NCBI GenBank assembly: GCA_031552765.1
Contig: JAVBME010000025.1
Location: 29,715-93,714, forward strand
DNA from: JAVBME01 sp031552765
Lineage (GTDB): Bacteria > Bacillota > Negativicutes > Acidaminococcales > JAISLQ01
Length of the DNA stretch: 64,000 bases
Reading direction: 5' to 3'
The notes beneath the pieces are model-generated. The model was not told the origin of the DNA, searched no databases, and was given only the letters and a program-made list of their open reading frames with translations. The translations under genes were made by a program, and so were the position numbers. Shown piece by piece: positions 26,174 through 35,930 of the stretch (within the stretch, counting starts at the first letter, position 1; each line of letters starts with the position of its first letter).

Positions 26174-27187
26174 TTAAGTATCGTTTAGTATGCCAATTTT
26201 TTTAGCACCGACGAATACCGCTGCGACAATGACGCCGATAACGACTACCCCCGTAAACAGGCCGCTGCCAGTGAAAAGAAGCGCACTGGCACTCAGAGCC
26301 ATACTTATAAGATACATGAGAAGCACTGCCTGCCTCTGGCTAAGTCCCACCGCCAAGAGCCGGTGGTGCAGATGTCCCTTGTCAGGCTTAAAAATTGGCT
26401 TGCCGTTGGAGTAACGGCGCACGATGGCAAACCCGGTGTCCATTATCGGCAGCCCCAGCGCTACTGTAGGCACCAAAAGCGCGATGGTCGCGGCGCTTTT
26501 GACAACGCCGAGGACAGATATCGCCGCCAGCATATAGCCTAAAAACATACTGCCGGTATCGCCCATAAAAATCGAAGCCGGATTGAAGTTATATTTGATA
26601 AAGGCCAGCGTGGAGCCGGCCAAGGCCGCCGTCAGCACGGCTATCGGGTAAAAGCCGTTTTGCACGGCGACAATAATCACTGTCACCGAAGCAATGAGCG
26701 ACACTCCTGCCGCCAGGCCATCCAGGCCGTCGATCAAATTGAGCGCGTTGGTCATGCCGACCACCCACAAGATGGTGACCGGGACAGACAGATGGTCCAT
26801 GTACATATAGCCGCCACTGATCGGATTGTTCAGCCATTCTATTTGTATACCGAACAGAACAGGCACGCTGGCCGCCACTACCTGCCCCAGCAGTTTGACC
26901 CGGGCGGGCATCTGGTAGATATCATCAAGCACGCCGATCACGACGATGAGCGAACCGCCCAATAAAAGGCCTATTATCTCGCGCGTTACGTGCATGCTGC
27001 ACAATACGGCGATGACAAACCCGGCGTATATGGCAAGGCCACCCATGCGCGGTACGGGATTGGTATGTACTTTACGGCTGTCCGGCGCGTCTATGGCGCC
27101 AAGCCTTATTGATAGCTTCCGCACATAAGGCGTCAACAACCAGCATGCCAACAGCCCTATAACAAACGCTACAGCGTAAGCTTGCAT
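26174..27187 (-). CDS. wecA: Undecaprenyl-phosphate GlcNAc-1-phosphate transferase (WecA/TagO type)
   Basis: 337 residues from the ATG at 27187 (GAGGTG upstream). It has about ten membrane helices and the GT4 motifs 'VPRMGGLAIYAGF', 'NALNLIDGLDGLAAG', 'FNPASIFMGDTGSMFLGY' and the His-rich loop 'KPDKGHLHHRLLAVGLS'. The last motif marks the WecA/TagO group rather than MraY. It loads GlcNAc-1-P onto the lipid carrier, starting polymer synthesis in the inner membrane. The downstream epimerase gives a ManNAc route. Whether the polymer is a lipopolysaccharide O-antigen or another glycan is not shown. Confidence 0.93.
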   Translation of the reverse strand: MQAYAVAFVIGLLACWLLTPYVRKLSIRLGAIDAPDSRKVHTNPVPRMGGLAIYAGFVIAVLCSMHVTREIIGLLLGGSLIVVIGVLDDIYQMPARVKLLGQVVAASVPVLFGIQIEWLNNPISGGYMYMDHLSVPVTILWVVGMTNALNLIDGLDGLAAGVSLIASVTVIIVAVQNGFYPIAVLTAALAGSTLAFIKYNFNPASIFMGDTGSMFLGYMLAAISVLGVVKSAATIALLVPTVALGLPIMDTGFAIVRRYSNGKPIFKPDKGHLHHRLLAVGLSQRQAVLLMYLISMALSASALLFTGSGLFTGVVVIGVIVAAVFVGAKKIGILNDT

Positions 27188-27231
27188 ACGGCACACCTCG
27201 TTACTTTACTGCAATCTAACATATTAGATTA

Positions 27232-27260
27232 ATTTTACATTAAGGGCATATTGTTGTCAA
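27232..27260 (-). promoter_or_regulatory. Promoter of wecA
   Basis: TTGACA, 17 bases, TAAAAT on the minus strand, about 45 bases before wecA. A perfect inverted repeat AATCTAA-cata-TTAGATT (27213-27230) lies at the predicted transcription start and could be an operator. Confidence 0.7.
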
Positions 27261-27296
27261 TTATTTTACACTATAAACGGATTGAAAAAATGCCCT

Positions 27297-27764
27297 TTAA
27301 CAGCCGACTTTCCCCTGCCAAACTTCGACCTTGATCCCCGATTCTTGCAGCATGCTCTCGGCCAGTTCGTCCGGATAGGGATTGGCATAAACTATCCTTG
27401 AAACACCAGCGTTTATCAGCATTTTCGTGCATACTACGCAAGGCTGGTGCGTACAGTAAAGAGTGGCTCCTTCAATGGACACACCGTGCACAGCCGCCTG
27501 GATGATGGCATTTTGTTCGGCATGAAGGCCGCGGCAAAGTTCATGCATCTTGCCGGACGGCACGTTCAGCTGTTCCCTAAGGCAGCCTGTCTCGCTGCAA
27601 TGGCGCATCTTCCTCGGCACGCCGTTATAGCCGCTGGCCAAAATATGTTTATCTTTGACCAGCAGCGCGCCCACGCTGCGTCTCAGGCAAGTAGAACGCC
27701 TGAGCGCGGTCTGGGCAAATTCCATAAAATAATCGTCCCATTCCGGGCGCTCCAGTTCCCGCAT
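27297..27764 (-). CDS. comEB: dCMP deaminase / ComEB-like zinc deaminase
   Basis: 155 residues; ATG at 27764 after AAGGAG. The zinc site is 'GLHAEQNAI' (His plus catalytic Glu) and 'QPCVVCTKML' (two Cys). 'GYNGVPRKMRHC' is typical of the deoxycytidylate deaminase group. It converts dCMP to dUMP for dTMP supply. Lies 10 bases after glyA, with which it is probably co-transcribed; both feed thymidylate synthesis. Confidence 0.92.
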   Translation of the reverse strand: MRELERPEWDDYFMEFAQTALRRSTCLRRSVGALLVKDKHILASGYNGVPRKMRHCSETGCLREQLNVPSGKMHELCRGLHAEQNAIIQAAVHGVSIEGATLYCTHQPCVVCTKMLINAGVSRIVYANPYPDELAESMLQESGIKVEVWQGKVGC

Positions 27765-27774
27765 GTCTTTCTCC

Positions 27775-29043
<1,269 letters not shown>

Positions 29044-29102
29044 GTTACCAGCCTCCGGTTTCATATTTTCATCATACAGTAAACTTTACCATGCCCGTTA
29101 TT

Positions 29103-29537
29103 TTATAGCAAGCAATCAAGCATCTCCACCCGCCGGGCATGCCGTCCGCCGGCAAACTCCGTCTCCAGCCACACCCTGACTATCATGTCGGCCAGGCCGC
29201 AGCCAGTCACCCGCTCGCCCAGGCAAAGGACGTTGGCGTTGTTATGTTCGCGGCTCATCCTGGCGGAAAATACGTCGCCGCAAAGCGCCGCCCGTACCCC
29301 TTTTACCTTGTTGGCTGCGATACTGACGCCGATGCCAGTACCGCAAACTAATATGCCCCGGTCGAATTGACCGCCGGCTACCTGCTCCGCCACCGCTTTG
29401 GCAATAGGCGGGTAGTCTACAGATTGCTCATTATGCGTCCCATAATCTTCAAAATCCACAGACAGTTCACACAAAAGACCCTTTATGACCTCTTTCAAAC
29501 GGTAACCGCCGTGGTCACTGCCGATGATCAGCTTCAT
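29103..29537 (-). CDS. rpiB: Ribose-5-phosphate isomerase B
   Basis: 144 residues; ATG at 29537 after GGGGG. N-terminal 'IIGSDHGGYRLKEVIK', the catalytic Cys in 'GILVCGTGIGVSIAANKVKG' and 'SREHNNANVLCLG' are diagnostic of RpiB. Acts in the pentose phosphate pathway. Its start lies inside the 3' end of ywlE (23-base overlap). Confidence 0.95.
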   Translation of the reverse strand: MKLIIGSDHGGYRLKEVIKGLLCELSVDFEDYGTHNEQSVDYPPIAKAVAEQVAGGQFDRGILVCGTGIGVSIAANKVKGVRAALCGDVFSARMSREHNNANVLCLGERVTGCGLADMIVRVWLETEFAGGRHARRVEMLDCLL

Positions 29538-30009
29538 CAATATTGCCCCCTATAAGAGTAATGATTTTTTCCAGTCCACTATCGAGCATATTGTCTATCT
29601 CTTTGGCGCAGGCCGCATATATTGCGGTATCGCCGCCAAAAGGATCGGGCACATCTTTGCCGGCGCCGCAAAATTCCGCCAGGGTAAAGACCTTTTCTCC
29701 CGACGAAGGGTAGAAATGGAGCAGGTCCGCTCGGTGCCCGCTCCCCATAGTAATTATCAGGTCTGCTTCATTTATCAGTTTTTGGTTTACAGCGCACGCT
29801 TTATGCCTGGTAGCGTCTATCCCCATGGCGGCCAAGACCTCTTTAGCGCCAACAGAAATAGCATCACCGGCAAAGCCCGCGACACCGGCTGAAATTATTT
29901 TTATCCTGTCATCCAGCCTCAGTTTCGCCAGCTTATCCTGCAAAATAAACTGCGCCATCGGGCTGCGGCAAGTATTGCCTGTACAAACAAACATAAGCGT
30001 AAACAGCAT
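29515..30009 (-). CDS. ywlE: Low-molecular-weight phosphatase, YwlE-type (protein-arginine phosphatase)
   Basis: 164 residues; ATG at 30009 after GGAG. The phosphatase loop is 'FVCTGNTCRSPMAQ' and the general acid is in 'DVPDPFGGD'. The Thr in CTGNTCR, in place of the Ile/Leu of tyrosine phosphatases, is the residue linked to phosphoarginine specificity in Bacillus YwlE. So arginine phosphatase is more likely than tyrosine phosphatase; activity itself is inferred. Lies between ywlC and rpiB as in Bacillus. Confidence 0.9.
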   Translation of the reverse strand: MLFTLMFVCTGNTCRSPMAQFILQDKLAKLRLDDRIKIISAGVAGFAGDAISVGAKEVLAAMGIDATRHKACAVNQKLINEADLIITMGSGHRADLLHFYPSSGEKVFTLAEFCGAGKDVPDPFGGDTAIYAACAKEIDNMLDSGLEKIITLIGGNIDEADHRQ

Positions 30010-30051
30010 CAGGGCAACTCCTTCAAAAATTCGTCCGGCCTTACACTGCTA

Positions 30052-30079
30052 ATTTTATCATAAAAAATCCTTATTTCAA
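30052..30079 (-). promoter_or_regulatory. Candidate internal promoter before ywlE
   Basis: TTGAAA, 16 bases, TAAAAT on the minus strand, overlapping the 3' end of ywlC and about 45 bases before ywlE. It could drive ywlE-rpiB-glyA-comEB separately. Confidence 0.45.
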
Positions 30080-31111
30080 AAGTTCCGCCACATCAGCTGC
30101 ACACACTTCCTGTTTCCCCTCGGCAGCCTTGACCAGCCTGTTCATGATGGCCTCTCCTAAGCCGGATGACTTTATTTTTTGCACGAAAATCACTTCCGCG
30201 CCCTGCCTGTCACATTCCCGCAACCAACTATAGAGGAACCGGGCCAGTTCTTCCTCTTTATCCCAGGTAAAAGGCAAGACGCCAGCCGGCAAATTGCCGC
30301 GCAAATTCGACTGTACGATCATACCTGCTTTTTTCCCCTGCGCAAGAAGCCTTTTCAATCCGACCGCAAGCTCTGCCTCGTCCGGCATCGCTTCCAGAAG
30401 ATATAACGGCGCACGAGGCGCATAATGTCTGTATTTCATCCCCGGCGCTTTAGGCGCGCCTTTTTCTTCTGGGCCCGGCTGCGCCAGCTTGCCCAGCACA
30501 GCAGCAAGTTGCTCGTAGGTAATACCGCCCGGACGCAAGATAGCCGGCAACTCTTGCGTGCAGTCCACCACCGTCGACTCTAAGCCGACATCCGTGCTGC
30601 CGCCGTCTATTATACCGTGTATCCGTCCGTCCAGGTCTTCCTTTACCGCCCTGGCCGCGGTCGGGCTGGGCCGCCCCGACAGGTTGGCCGACGGTGCGGC
30701 CAGCGGCAATCCGGACAATTCGATCAGCCGCCTGGCTACAGCATGGTCAGGCATACGCACAGCTACGGTCGGCAAACCAGCCGTGACAGCATCGGGGACA
30801 GCGGAAGATTTTTCCAGTACTAAGGTGAGCGGCCCCGGCCAAAAAGCCCGCATGAGTTTTTCCGCAGCCGGCGGCACCCTCTCCACCAGTTGGTCAAGCA
30901 TGCTTTGGTCCGCAATATGTAAAATCAAAGGATTGTCCGACGGGCGTCCCTTAGCGGCGAAGATACCGGCAACCGCTTCGCCGGACAAACCGTTTGCTCC
31001 CAGCCCGTACACGGTCTCGGTCGGAAAGGCCACCAAGCCGCCTTTTTTTATTATAGCAGCCGCCGCCAACAAGTCCTCTTCATTGGCCGACTGCCAAAAC
31101 TCAGTCTCCAT
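30071..31111 (-). CDS. ywlC: L-threonylcarbamoyladenylate synthase (Sua5/YwlC)
   Basis: 346 residues with both the YrdC core ('GLVAFPTETVYGLGANG', 'KGRPSDNPLILHI') and the C-terminal Sua5 domain after a linker ('GAPKAPGMKYRHYAPRAPLY'). It makes threonylcarbamoyl-AMP for the t6A37 modification of tRNAs. Overlaps prmC by 11 bases. Confidence 0.94.
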   Translation of the reverse strand: METEFWQSANEEDLLAAAAIIKKGGLVAFPTETVYGLGANGLSGEAVAGIFAAKGRPSDNPLILHIADQSMLDQLVERVPPAAEKLMRAFWPGPLTLVLEKSSAVPDAVTAGLPTVAVRMPDHAVARRLIELSGLPLAAPSANLSGRPSPTAARAVKEDLDGRIHGIIDGGSTDVGLESTVVDCTQELPAILRPGGITYEQLAAVLGKLAQPGPEEKGAPKAPGMKYRHYAPRAPLYLLEAMPDEAELAVGLKRLLAQGKKAGMIVQSNLRGNLPAGVLPFTWDKEEELARFLYSWLRECDRQGAEVIFVQKIKSSGLGEAIMNRLVKAAEGKQEVCAADVAELLK

Positions 31112-31982
31112 ACGCGCCCTCTTCTTTAGTAAGCAAGACTATCCGCTCTATACCGGCGTAGTCGTGCAATATTCTTATTCCGGCAAAGCCGTTTTCTTGA
31201 GCCAATTTTGCCACAGCAGGCCCTTGGCCGATGCCTATTTCGAGGGCCAGCAACCCTGCCGGCAGTAAAAATTTACCTGCTTCGACGATGATGCGACGGT
31301 AACAGTCAAGGCCGTCAGCGCCGCCGTCTAAGGCCAAGCGCGGCTCTTTTTTCACTTCACGCGGTAATTTTTCCAGTTCGCCGCTCGGTATATACGGCGG
31401 GTTGGACACTATAAGCTGGAATTTCTCTCCTGCCAGGGCGCTGTAGACATCTGAACGGCGAAAGTCCACCCGGGAAGAAAGCCCTAATTTGTGTGCGTTG
31501 TCAGCCGCCACTTGGAGCGCCGCCGGTGAAATATCCACCGCCACGGCAGTCGCAGCGGCAACCAGACTCAATATTCCTAACACGATAGCCCCGCTGCCTG
31601 TTCCAATATCCAAAATCCGCGGGGCAGTAAAGTTTTTACAAAAAGCGGCAGCCTCTTCAACCAGCAGCTCAGTCTCCGGACGTGGCGTCAATACCGCGTC
31701 GCTGACCGCAAGTTCGAAATCAAGAAAACTTTTGCGGCCGATAATATAGGCGACCGGTTCTCCCTTGGCCCGCCGCAGTATAAGCTTTCTGTAGGTATCT
31801 AATTCTTCATTTTGCAGCGGCTGGTCAAAATGTACATACAGCTGTATCCGTTCTTTACCGAGGACATGGCAAAGCAGTATTTCCGCATCCAGCCGGGGGG
31901 AATCCACCTGGCTTTTTGCCAAATACTGCTTACTGCGGTCGATTATTTCGCCAATCGTCCATATTTTTTTGCTTGCGTCCAT
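31101..31982 (-). CDS. prmC: Release factor glutamine methyltransferase
   Basis: 293 residues from the ATG at 31982 (AGGTGG upstream); ATG 31988 overlaps the prfA stop. SAM motif 'ILDIGTGSGAIVLGIL' near 112 and substrate motif 'IVSNPPYIPSGEL' near 184. Methylates the Gln of the GGQ motif in release factors; its target gene prfA is directly upstream. Confidence 0.96.
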   Translation of the reverse strand: MDASKKIWTIGEIIDRSKQYLAKSQVDSPRLDAEILLCHVLGKERIQLYVHFDQPLQNEELDTYRKLILRRAKGEPVAYIIGRKSFLDFELAVSDAVLTPRPETELLVEEAAAFCKNFTAPRILDIGTGSGAIVLGILSLVAAATAVAVDISPAALQVAADNAHKLGLSSRVDFRRSDVYSALAGEKFQLIVSNPPYIPSGELEKLPREVKKEPRLALDGGADGLDCYRRIIVEAGKFLLPAGLLALEIGIGQGPAVAKLAQENGFAGIRILHDYAGIERIVLLTKEEGAYGD

Positions 31983-31984
31983 CT

Positions 31985-33058
31985 TCATTCCACCTGCTTT
32001 AGCCGCTCGCTCTGGTCGGCAGCCACCAGGGCATCTGTAAGTTCCGCCAGATCCCCGTTTAAAACAGCTTCCAATTTGTGCAAGGTCAGCCCTATCCTGT
32101 GGTCGGTCACCCGCCCTTGCGGGAAATTGTATGTGCGTATCCGTTCACTGCGGTCGCCCGTTCCCACCTGGCTTTTTCTGTCCTGCGCAGCGGCGGCGGC
32201 CTGCTCGGCCTGCGCTACTTCGAGCAGCTTGGCCCGCAAGACCCGCATAGCTTTTTCCCGGTTTTGTAGCTGCGACTTTTCGTCCTGGCACTGTGCCACT
32301 ATCCCTGTCGGCAGATGGGTGATGCGTACGGCGGATTCCGTCTTGTTGACATGCTGCCCGCCCGCGCCGCTGGCGCAAAAAGTATCTACCCTGAGGTCGG
32401 CCGGATTGACGGCCACGTCCACTTCTTCCGCTTCCGGCATCACAGCCACAGTGACGGTAGAGGTATGTATACGCCCGCTCGATTCAGTCTCCGGCACGCG
32501 CTGCACACGGTGCACGCCGCTTTCATATTTGAGTTTGCTGTATACCCCGCTGCCGGAAATCATGACTATTATTTCCTTAAAACCGCCGAGGCCGGTGGGA
32601 TTGGCGTCCATAATTTCCACCTTCCAGCCCTGCCCTTCGGCGTAACGGGTGTACATGCGTATAAGGTCGCCGGCAAACAGCGCCGCCTCATCGCCGCCGG
32701 CCCCGCCGCGCACCTCGAGGATGACGTTTTTGTCATCATTTTCATCGCGCGGCAATAGAAGTATTTTCAAATCCGTCTCCAACAAAGAGACCTTCTTTTT
32801 CAAATTGACAAACTCATCTTGCGCCATAGCCAGTATCTCATCGTCTTTTTCCTGGGCGAGCATCTTTTCCGCTCCGGCCAGCTCTTCCAGCGTACGCTTG
32901 TAAGAGCGGAATTTCTCCACTATCTCCGCAAGGCGGGAATGGGCTTTGGTGTATTTTTGCCATTCGTACTGTCGCGCGATCACGTCCGGGTCGCTTATTT
33001 TATTTTCGAGATCCAGGTATTTGTCTTCAACTGCCTGCAATTTATCTAGCAATTCCAT
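31985..33058 (-). CDS. prfA: Peptide chain release factor 1
   Basis: 357 residues. The codon-recognition loop reads 'VPETESSGRIHTS' (PET in place of PAT, common in Firmicutes), and the peptidyl-hydrolysis motif is 'ASGAGGQHVNKTESA'. Releases peptides at UAA/UAG on the ribosome. Coupled to prmC. Confidence 0.97.
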   Translation of the reverse strand: MELLDKLQAVEDKYLDLENKISDPDVIARQYEWQKYTKAHSRLAEIVEKFRSYKRTLEELAGAEKMLAQEKDDEILAMAQDEFVNLKKKVSLLETDLKILLLPRDENDDKNVILEVRGGAGGDEAALFAGDLIRMYTRYAEGQGWKVEIMDANPTGLGGFKEIIVMISGSGVYSKLKYESGVHRVQRVPETESSGRIHTSTVTVAVMPEAEEVDVAVNPADLRVDTFCASGAGGQHVNKTESAVRITHLPTGIVAQCQDEKSQLQNREKAMRVLRAKLLEVAQAEQAAAAAQDRKSQVGTGDRSERIRTYNFPQGRVTDHRIGLTLHKLEAVLNGDLAELTDALVAADQSERLKQVE

Positions 33059-33061
33059 GAT

Positions 33062-33952
33062 TTATGCCGGTTGCTCCTCTAACTGTAAGGTTTCTTCCTC
33101 AGGCAGTACTGCCTCCAGAGCCTTTATCGCCACTTCTATCTGGTCGTCCGCCGGTTCCCTGGTCGTGAGTTTTTGCAGCATCAAACCCGGCCAGGCTATT
33201 AACTTGACCCCCGGCTTATCGCAATTTTTCCCCACATAACGGATGATCTCGTAGCTTATCCCGGCTACTAGCGGCATGAGCACTATGCGCGAAGCGATCC
33301 GCAACCAAAGCGAAGGCCAGCCGAGAAAAGCAAAGATAAATATGCTGACCACCATCACGATGAGCAAAAAGTTCGTGCCGCAACGCGGGTGCAAGGTGCT
33401 AAAACCCCTGACATTTTCAGCGTTCAGCTCGACGCCCGCTTCATAGGCGTGAATAGTTTTGTGTTCGGCGCCGTGGTACTCAAATACCCGCTGGATATCT
33501 TTCATGAAAGATATCGCGCCCACATACGTAAGAAAAATCAAAAGGCGCAGCACGCCCTCGGCCAAATTCAACCAAAACGGCGTCGTAAATATACTGGAGA
33601 GAAACCGCGTCGCATAAGTGGGCAGCGCGATAAACAGCGCAATTGCGAGAAGTATGGAAAAAGCCATGGTCATCGCCATTTCCCTGGCCGTAAGTTCTTC
33701 CCCTTCTTCACCGGCGGCCTGCGCCGACCAGGAAAGGGCCTTCATCCCGTAAACGAGCGACTCTATAAGCATGACACAGCCGCGCAGCAGAGGCTTTTTC
33801 AGTATAGGGAACCGGTCGGAAACCGTGACAAAAGGCTTTTTATCTATCACTATGCCGCCGTCCGGCTGGCGCACGGCGGTCGCAAGATGGAACGGCCCGC
33901 GCATCATGACGCCTTCTATGACCGCCTGTCCGCCGATGTTGGGTTTTGCCAT
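33062..33952 (-). CDS. yqhQ: YqhQ-like DUF1385 membrane protein
   Basis: 296 residues. 'PNIGGQAVIEGVMMRGP' opens the DUF1385 signature, followed by about four membrane helices and 'EYHGAEHKTIHAYEAG' and 'HPRCGTNFLLIVM', whose His/Cys residues could bind metal. The family is common next to prfA and rpmE in Firmicutes; biochemical function is not established. Three bases separate it from prfA. Confidence 0.9.
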   Translation of the reverse strand: MAKPNIGGQAVIEGVMMRGPFHLATAVRQPDGGIVIDKKPFVTVSDRFPILKKPLLRGCVMLIESLVYGMKALSWSAQAAGEEGEELTAREMAMTMAFSILLAIALFIALPTYATRFLSSIFTTPFWLNLAEGVLRLLIFLTYVGAISFMKDIQRVFEYHGAEHKTIHAYEAGVELNAENVRGFSTLHPRCGTNFLLIVMVVSIFIFAFLGWPSLWLRIASRIVLMPLVAGISYEIIRYVGKNCDKPGVKLIAWPGLMLQKLTTREPADDQIEVAIKALEAVLPEEETLQLEEQPA

Positions 33953-33988
33953 TTTCGCCCCTCCTTCCGCTATGCCTTCATATTCAAA

Positions 33989-34010
33989 CAGCAGAGCCTG
34001 CGCTCTGCTG
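33989..34010 (-). terminator. Hairpin after rpmE
   Basis: CAGCAGAGC pairs with GCTCTGCTG (9 bp, 4-base loop). Only a short T-run follows on the minus strand, so it may be a weak terminator or a processing site before yqhQ. Confidence 0.45.
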
Positions 34011-34019
34011 TCGTGGTGT

Positions 34020-34223
34020 TCATTTTTCGCTATTATAACGTTTGTTGAACTTTTCTATGCGGCCCCTGGCCGTTACATTGCGCTGCTGGCCGGTATAGAA
34101 CGGGTGGCACTTAGAGCAGACGTCCACACGCAGGTCTTTTTGCACCGACCCTGTCATGAATGTATTTCCACAGGCGCAGACCGCCTTGGCTTCAACAAAA
34201 TTCGGGTGTATTTTCTCTTTCAC
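34020..34223 (-). CDS. rpmE: Ribosomal protein L31 (zinc-binding form)
   Basis: 67 residues. Zinc-ribbon Cys pairs at 'AVCACGN' and 'DVCSKCHPFYTGQQ' mark the C+ form of L31. Large-subunit bridge protein. Own extended -10 promoter upstream. Confidence 0.96.
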   Translation of the reverse strand: MKEKIHPNFVEAKAVCACGNTFMTGSVQKDLRVDVCSKCHPFYTGQQRNVTARGRIEKFNKRYNSEK

Positions 34224-34287
34224 TTGCCCTCAACCTCTTTTCTAATAATAAACGTAACAAACGAAACTTCTTTCAACATGCTAGTAA

Positions 34288-34316
34288 ATTATAGCACAGA
34301 GCTTTTTGTAGTGCAA
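34288..34316 (-). promoter_or_regulatory. Promoter of rpmE
   Basis: TTGCAC, 17 bases, TATAAT with TGC just before the -10 (extended -10) on the minus strand; about 65 bases before the start codon. Confidence 0.8.
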
Positions 34317-34328
34317 CAAGATAATTTT

Positions 34329-34886
34329 TTACCCGTTAAATTTATTCATAGTTTCGTCTATGCCGTATTCCAGCCAATATTCCAAGGCGTCGGCCGTTTT
34401 TTTTATCGCTTCCGCCACCAAAGACGTCTCTTCTTTGCTAAATTTTGTCAGCACATGTCTGACCACCGTTTTCTCTTCATGCTCCGGCCGCCCTATGCCG
34501 ACTTTGAAACGGGCGAATTCCCCGCTGCACAGATGGTCCTGCACAGATAAAATGCCGTTATGACCGCCGGCCGAACCTTTGCGCCGGATGCGCAGTTTGC
34601 CGCCGGGCAGGTCAAGATCATCCTGAACCACCGCTATATCCGGCAAATCTATACGGTAATAATTGGCCAGACCACCAACAGCTATGCCGCTCCTGTTCAT
34701 ATAAGTCTGCGGCCTTACCAAAAAAACGCGCGACGGCATACGCCGCTCGGCTACCGAGGCGATACCGTCCGTCTTCCATGGTATATCCCAGCGCCTGGCC
34801 AGCTCTTCCACTACCATAAAACCGATATTGTGGCGGGTATTTTCATACTCTCTGCCTATATTGCCCAAACCCGCGATAAGTTTCAT
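34329..34886 (-). CDS. pth: Peptidyl-tRNA hydrolase
   Basis: 185 residues. Catalytic His in 'ENTRHNIGFMVVEEL' near residue 19, and 'VVQDDLDLPGGKLRIRRKG' and 'SAGGHNGI' are typical. Recycles dropped-off peptidyl-tRNA. Downstream of prs as in Bacillus (spoVC). Confidence 0.96.
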   Translation of the reverse strand: MKLIAGLGNIGREYENTRHNIGFMVVEELARRWDIPWKTDGIASVAERRMPSRVFLVRPQTYMNRSGIAVGGLANYYRIDLPDIAVVQDDLDLPGGKLRIRRKGSAGGHNGILSVQDHLCSGEFARFKVGIGRPEHEEKTVVRHVLTKFSKEETSLVAEAIKKTADALEYWLEYGIDETMNKFNG

Positions 34887-34907
34887 AAGATATTTTCCCC
34901 ATTATTT

Positions 34908-34930
34908 AAGACGGCCAAACGGCCGCCTTA
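34908..34930 (-). terminator. Hairpin between prs and pth
   Basis: AAGGCGGCC pairs with GGCCGTCTT around GTTT, followed by AAATAAT on the minus strand. Weak U-tract. Confidence 0.5.
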
Positions 34931-34936
34931 ATTGTT

Positions 34937-35890
34937 TTATATATTAAACAGCTGGCTTACCGACATCTCATTGTATATCCTGAGTATCGCCTCGCCAAAA
35001 AGCGGCGCCACAGACAACACTTTTATCTTGGGCGTCTGCTTTTCCGGCGGCACGGGGATGGTATTGGTGACCACCAGCTCTTTTATCGGCGATTTTTCTA
35101 TGCGATCGAGCGCCGGCGGGGTCAAAACCGCGTGCGTACAGCAGGCGTATACTTCCTTAGCGCCAAACTTCATCAGGGCGTTGGCCGCTTCGGTCAATGA
35201 ACCGGCCGTATCCACCAGGTCGTCGATTATGACCGCTGTTTTGCCCTGAACGTCGCCAATAAGGTTCATGACTTCCGCTACGCCCGGTTCAGGGCGGCGT
35301 TTTTCGATGATAGCTATATCTGTGTGCAGGCGGTCGGCCAGGTTCCTGGCCCGGGTAACGCCGCCCAGATCGGGGGATACCGAAACAATGTTGTCTATTT
35401 TCTTGCCACGGATATAGTCCGCTAAAAGCGGCACTCCCGGGAGATGGTCTACCGGTATGTCGAAAAATCCCTGTATCTGTCCGGCGTGCAGATCCATGGT
35501 AACAACGCGCGTCACGCCCGCCGTATATAAAAGATTGGCCACCAGCTTGGCGGAAATAGGTTCGCGCCCGCGGGTCTTCCTGTCCTGCCTGGCATAAGCG
35601 TAATAAGGTATTACCGCCGTTATATGCTTGGCGCTGGCGCGTTTGAAAGCATCCACCATGACTAAAAGTTCCATCAGGTTTTCATTGACCGGCTGGCTGG
35701 TCGCCTGTAATACAAACACTTCCTTGCCGCGCACGCTCTCATCTATGATGACCTGCACTTCGCCATTATTGAAACGGCCTACCTTCGCCTCGCCTACCCC
35801 TGCCCCGAGATAAGCCGCGATTTCCTGCGCCAAAGCAGGATTGGCCGTACCGGTGAATATCCTCAAACGCTTATTTTCATCTGACAACAT
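34937..35890 (-). CDS. prs: Ribose-phosphate pyrophosphokinase (PRPP synthase)
   Basis: 317 residues from the ATG at 35890 (GGGGGT upstream), the usual Prs length; the frame extends to 35956 but into glmU. Flexible loop 'YARQDRKTRGREPISAKL' and PRPP loop 'VIIDDLVDTAGSLTEAA'. Makes PRPP for nucleotide, His and Trp synthesis. Forms glmU-prs as in Bacillus; PurR, which senses PRPP, is encoded nearby. Confidence 0.97.
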   Translation of the reverse strand: MLSDENKRLRIFTGTANPALAQEIAAYLGAGVGEAKVGRFNNGEVQVIIDESVRGKEVFVLQATSQPVNENLMELLVMVDAFKRASAKHITAVIPYYAYARQDRKTRGREPISAKLVANLLYTAGVTRVVTMDLHAGQIQGFFDIPVDHLPGVPLLADYIRGKKIDNIVSVSPDLGGVTRARNLADRLHTDIAIIEKRRPEPGVAEVMNLIGDVQGKTAVIIDDLVDTAGSLTEAANALMKFGAKEVYACCTHAVLTPPALDRIEKSPIKELVVTNTIPVPPEKQTPKIKVLSVAPLFGEAILRIYNEMSVSQLFNI

Positions 35891-35930
35891 TTTAGCAAAT
35901 ACCCCCAATTGAAATATCAATATTATTATA

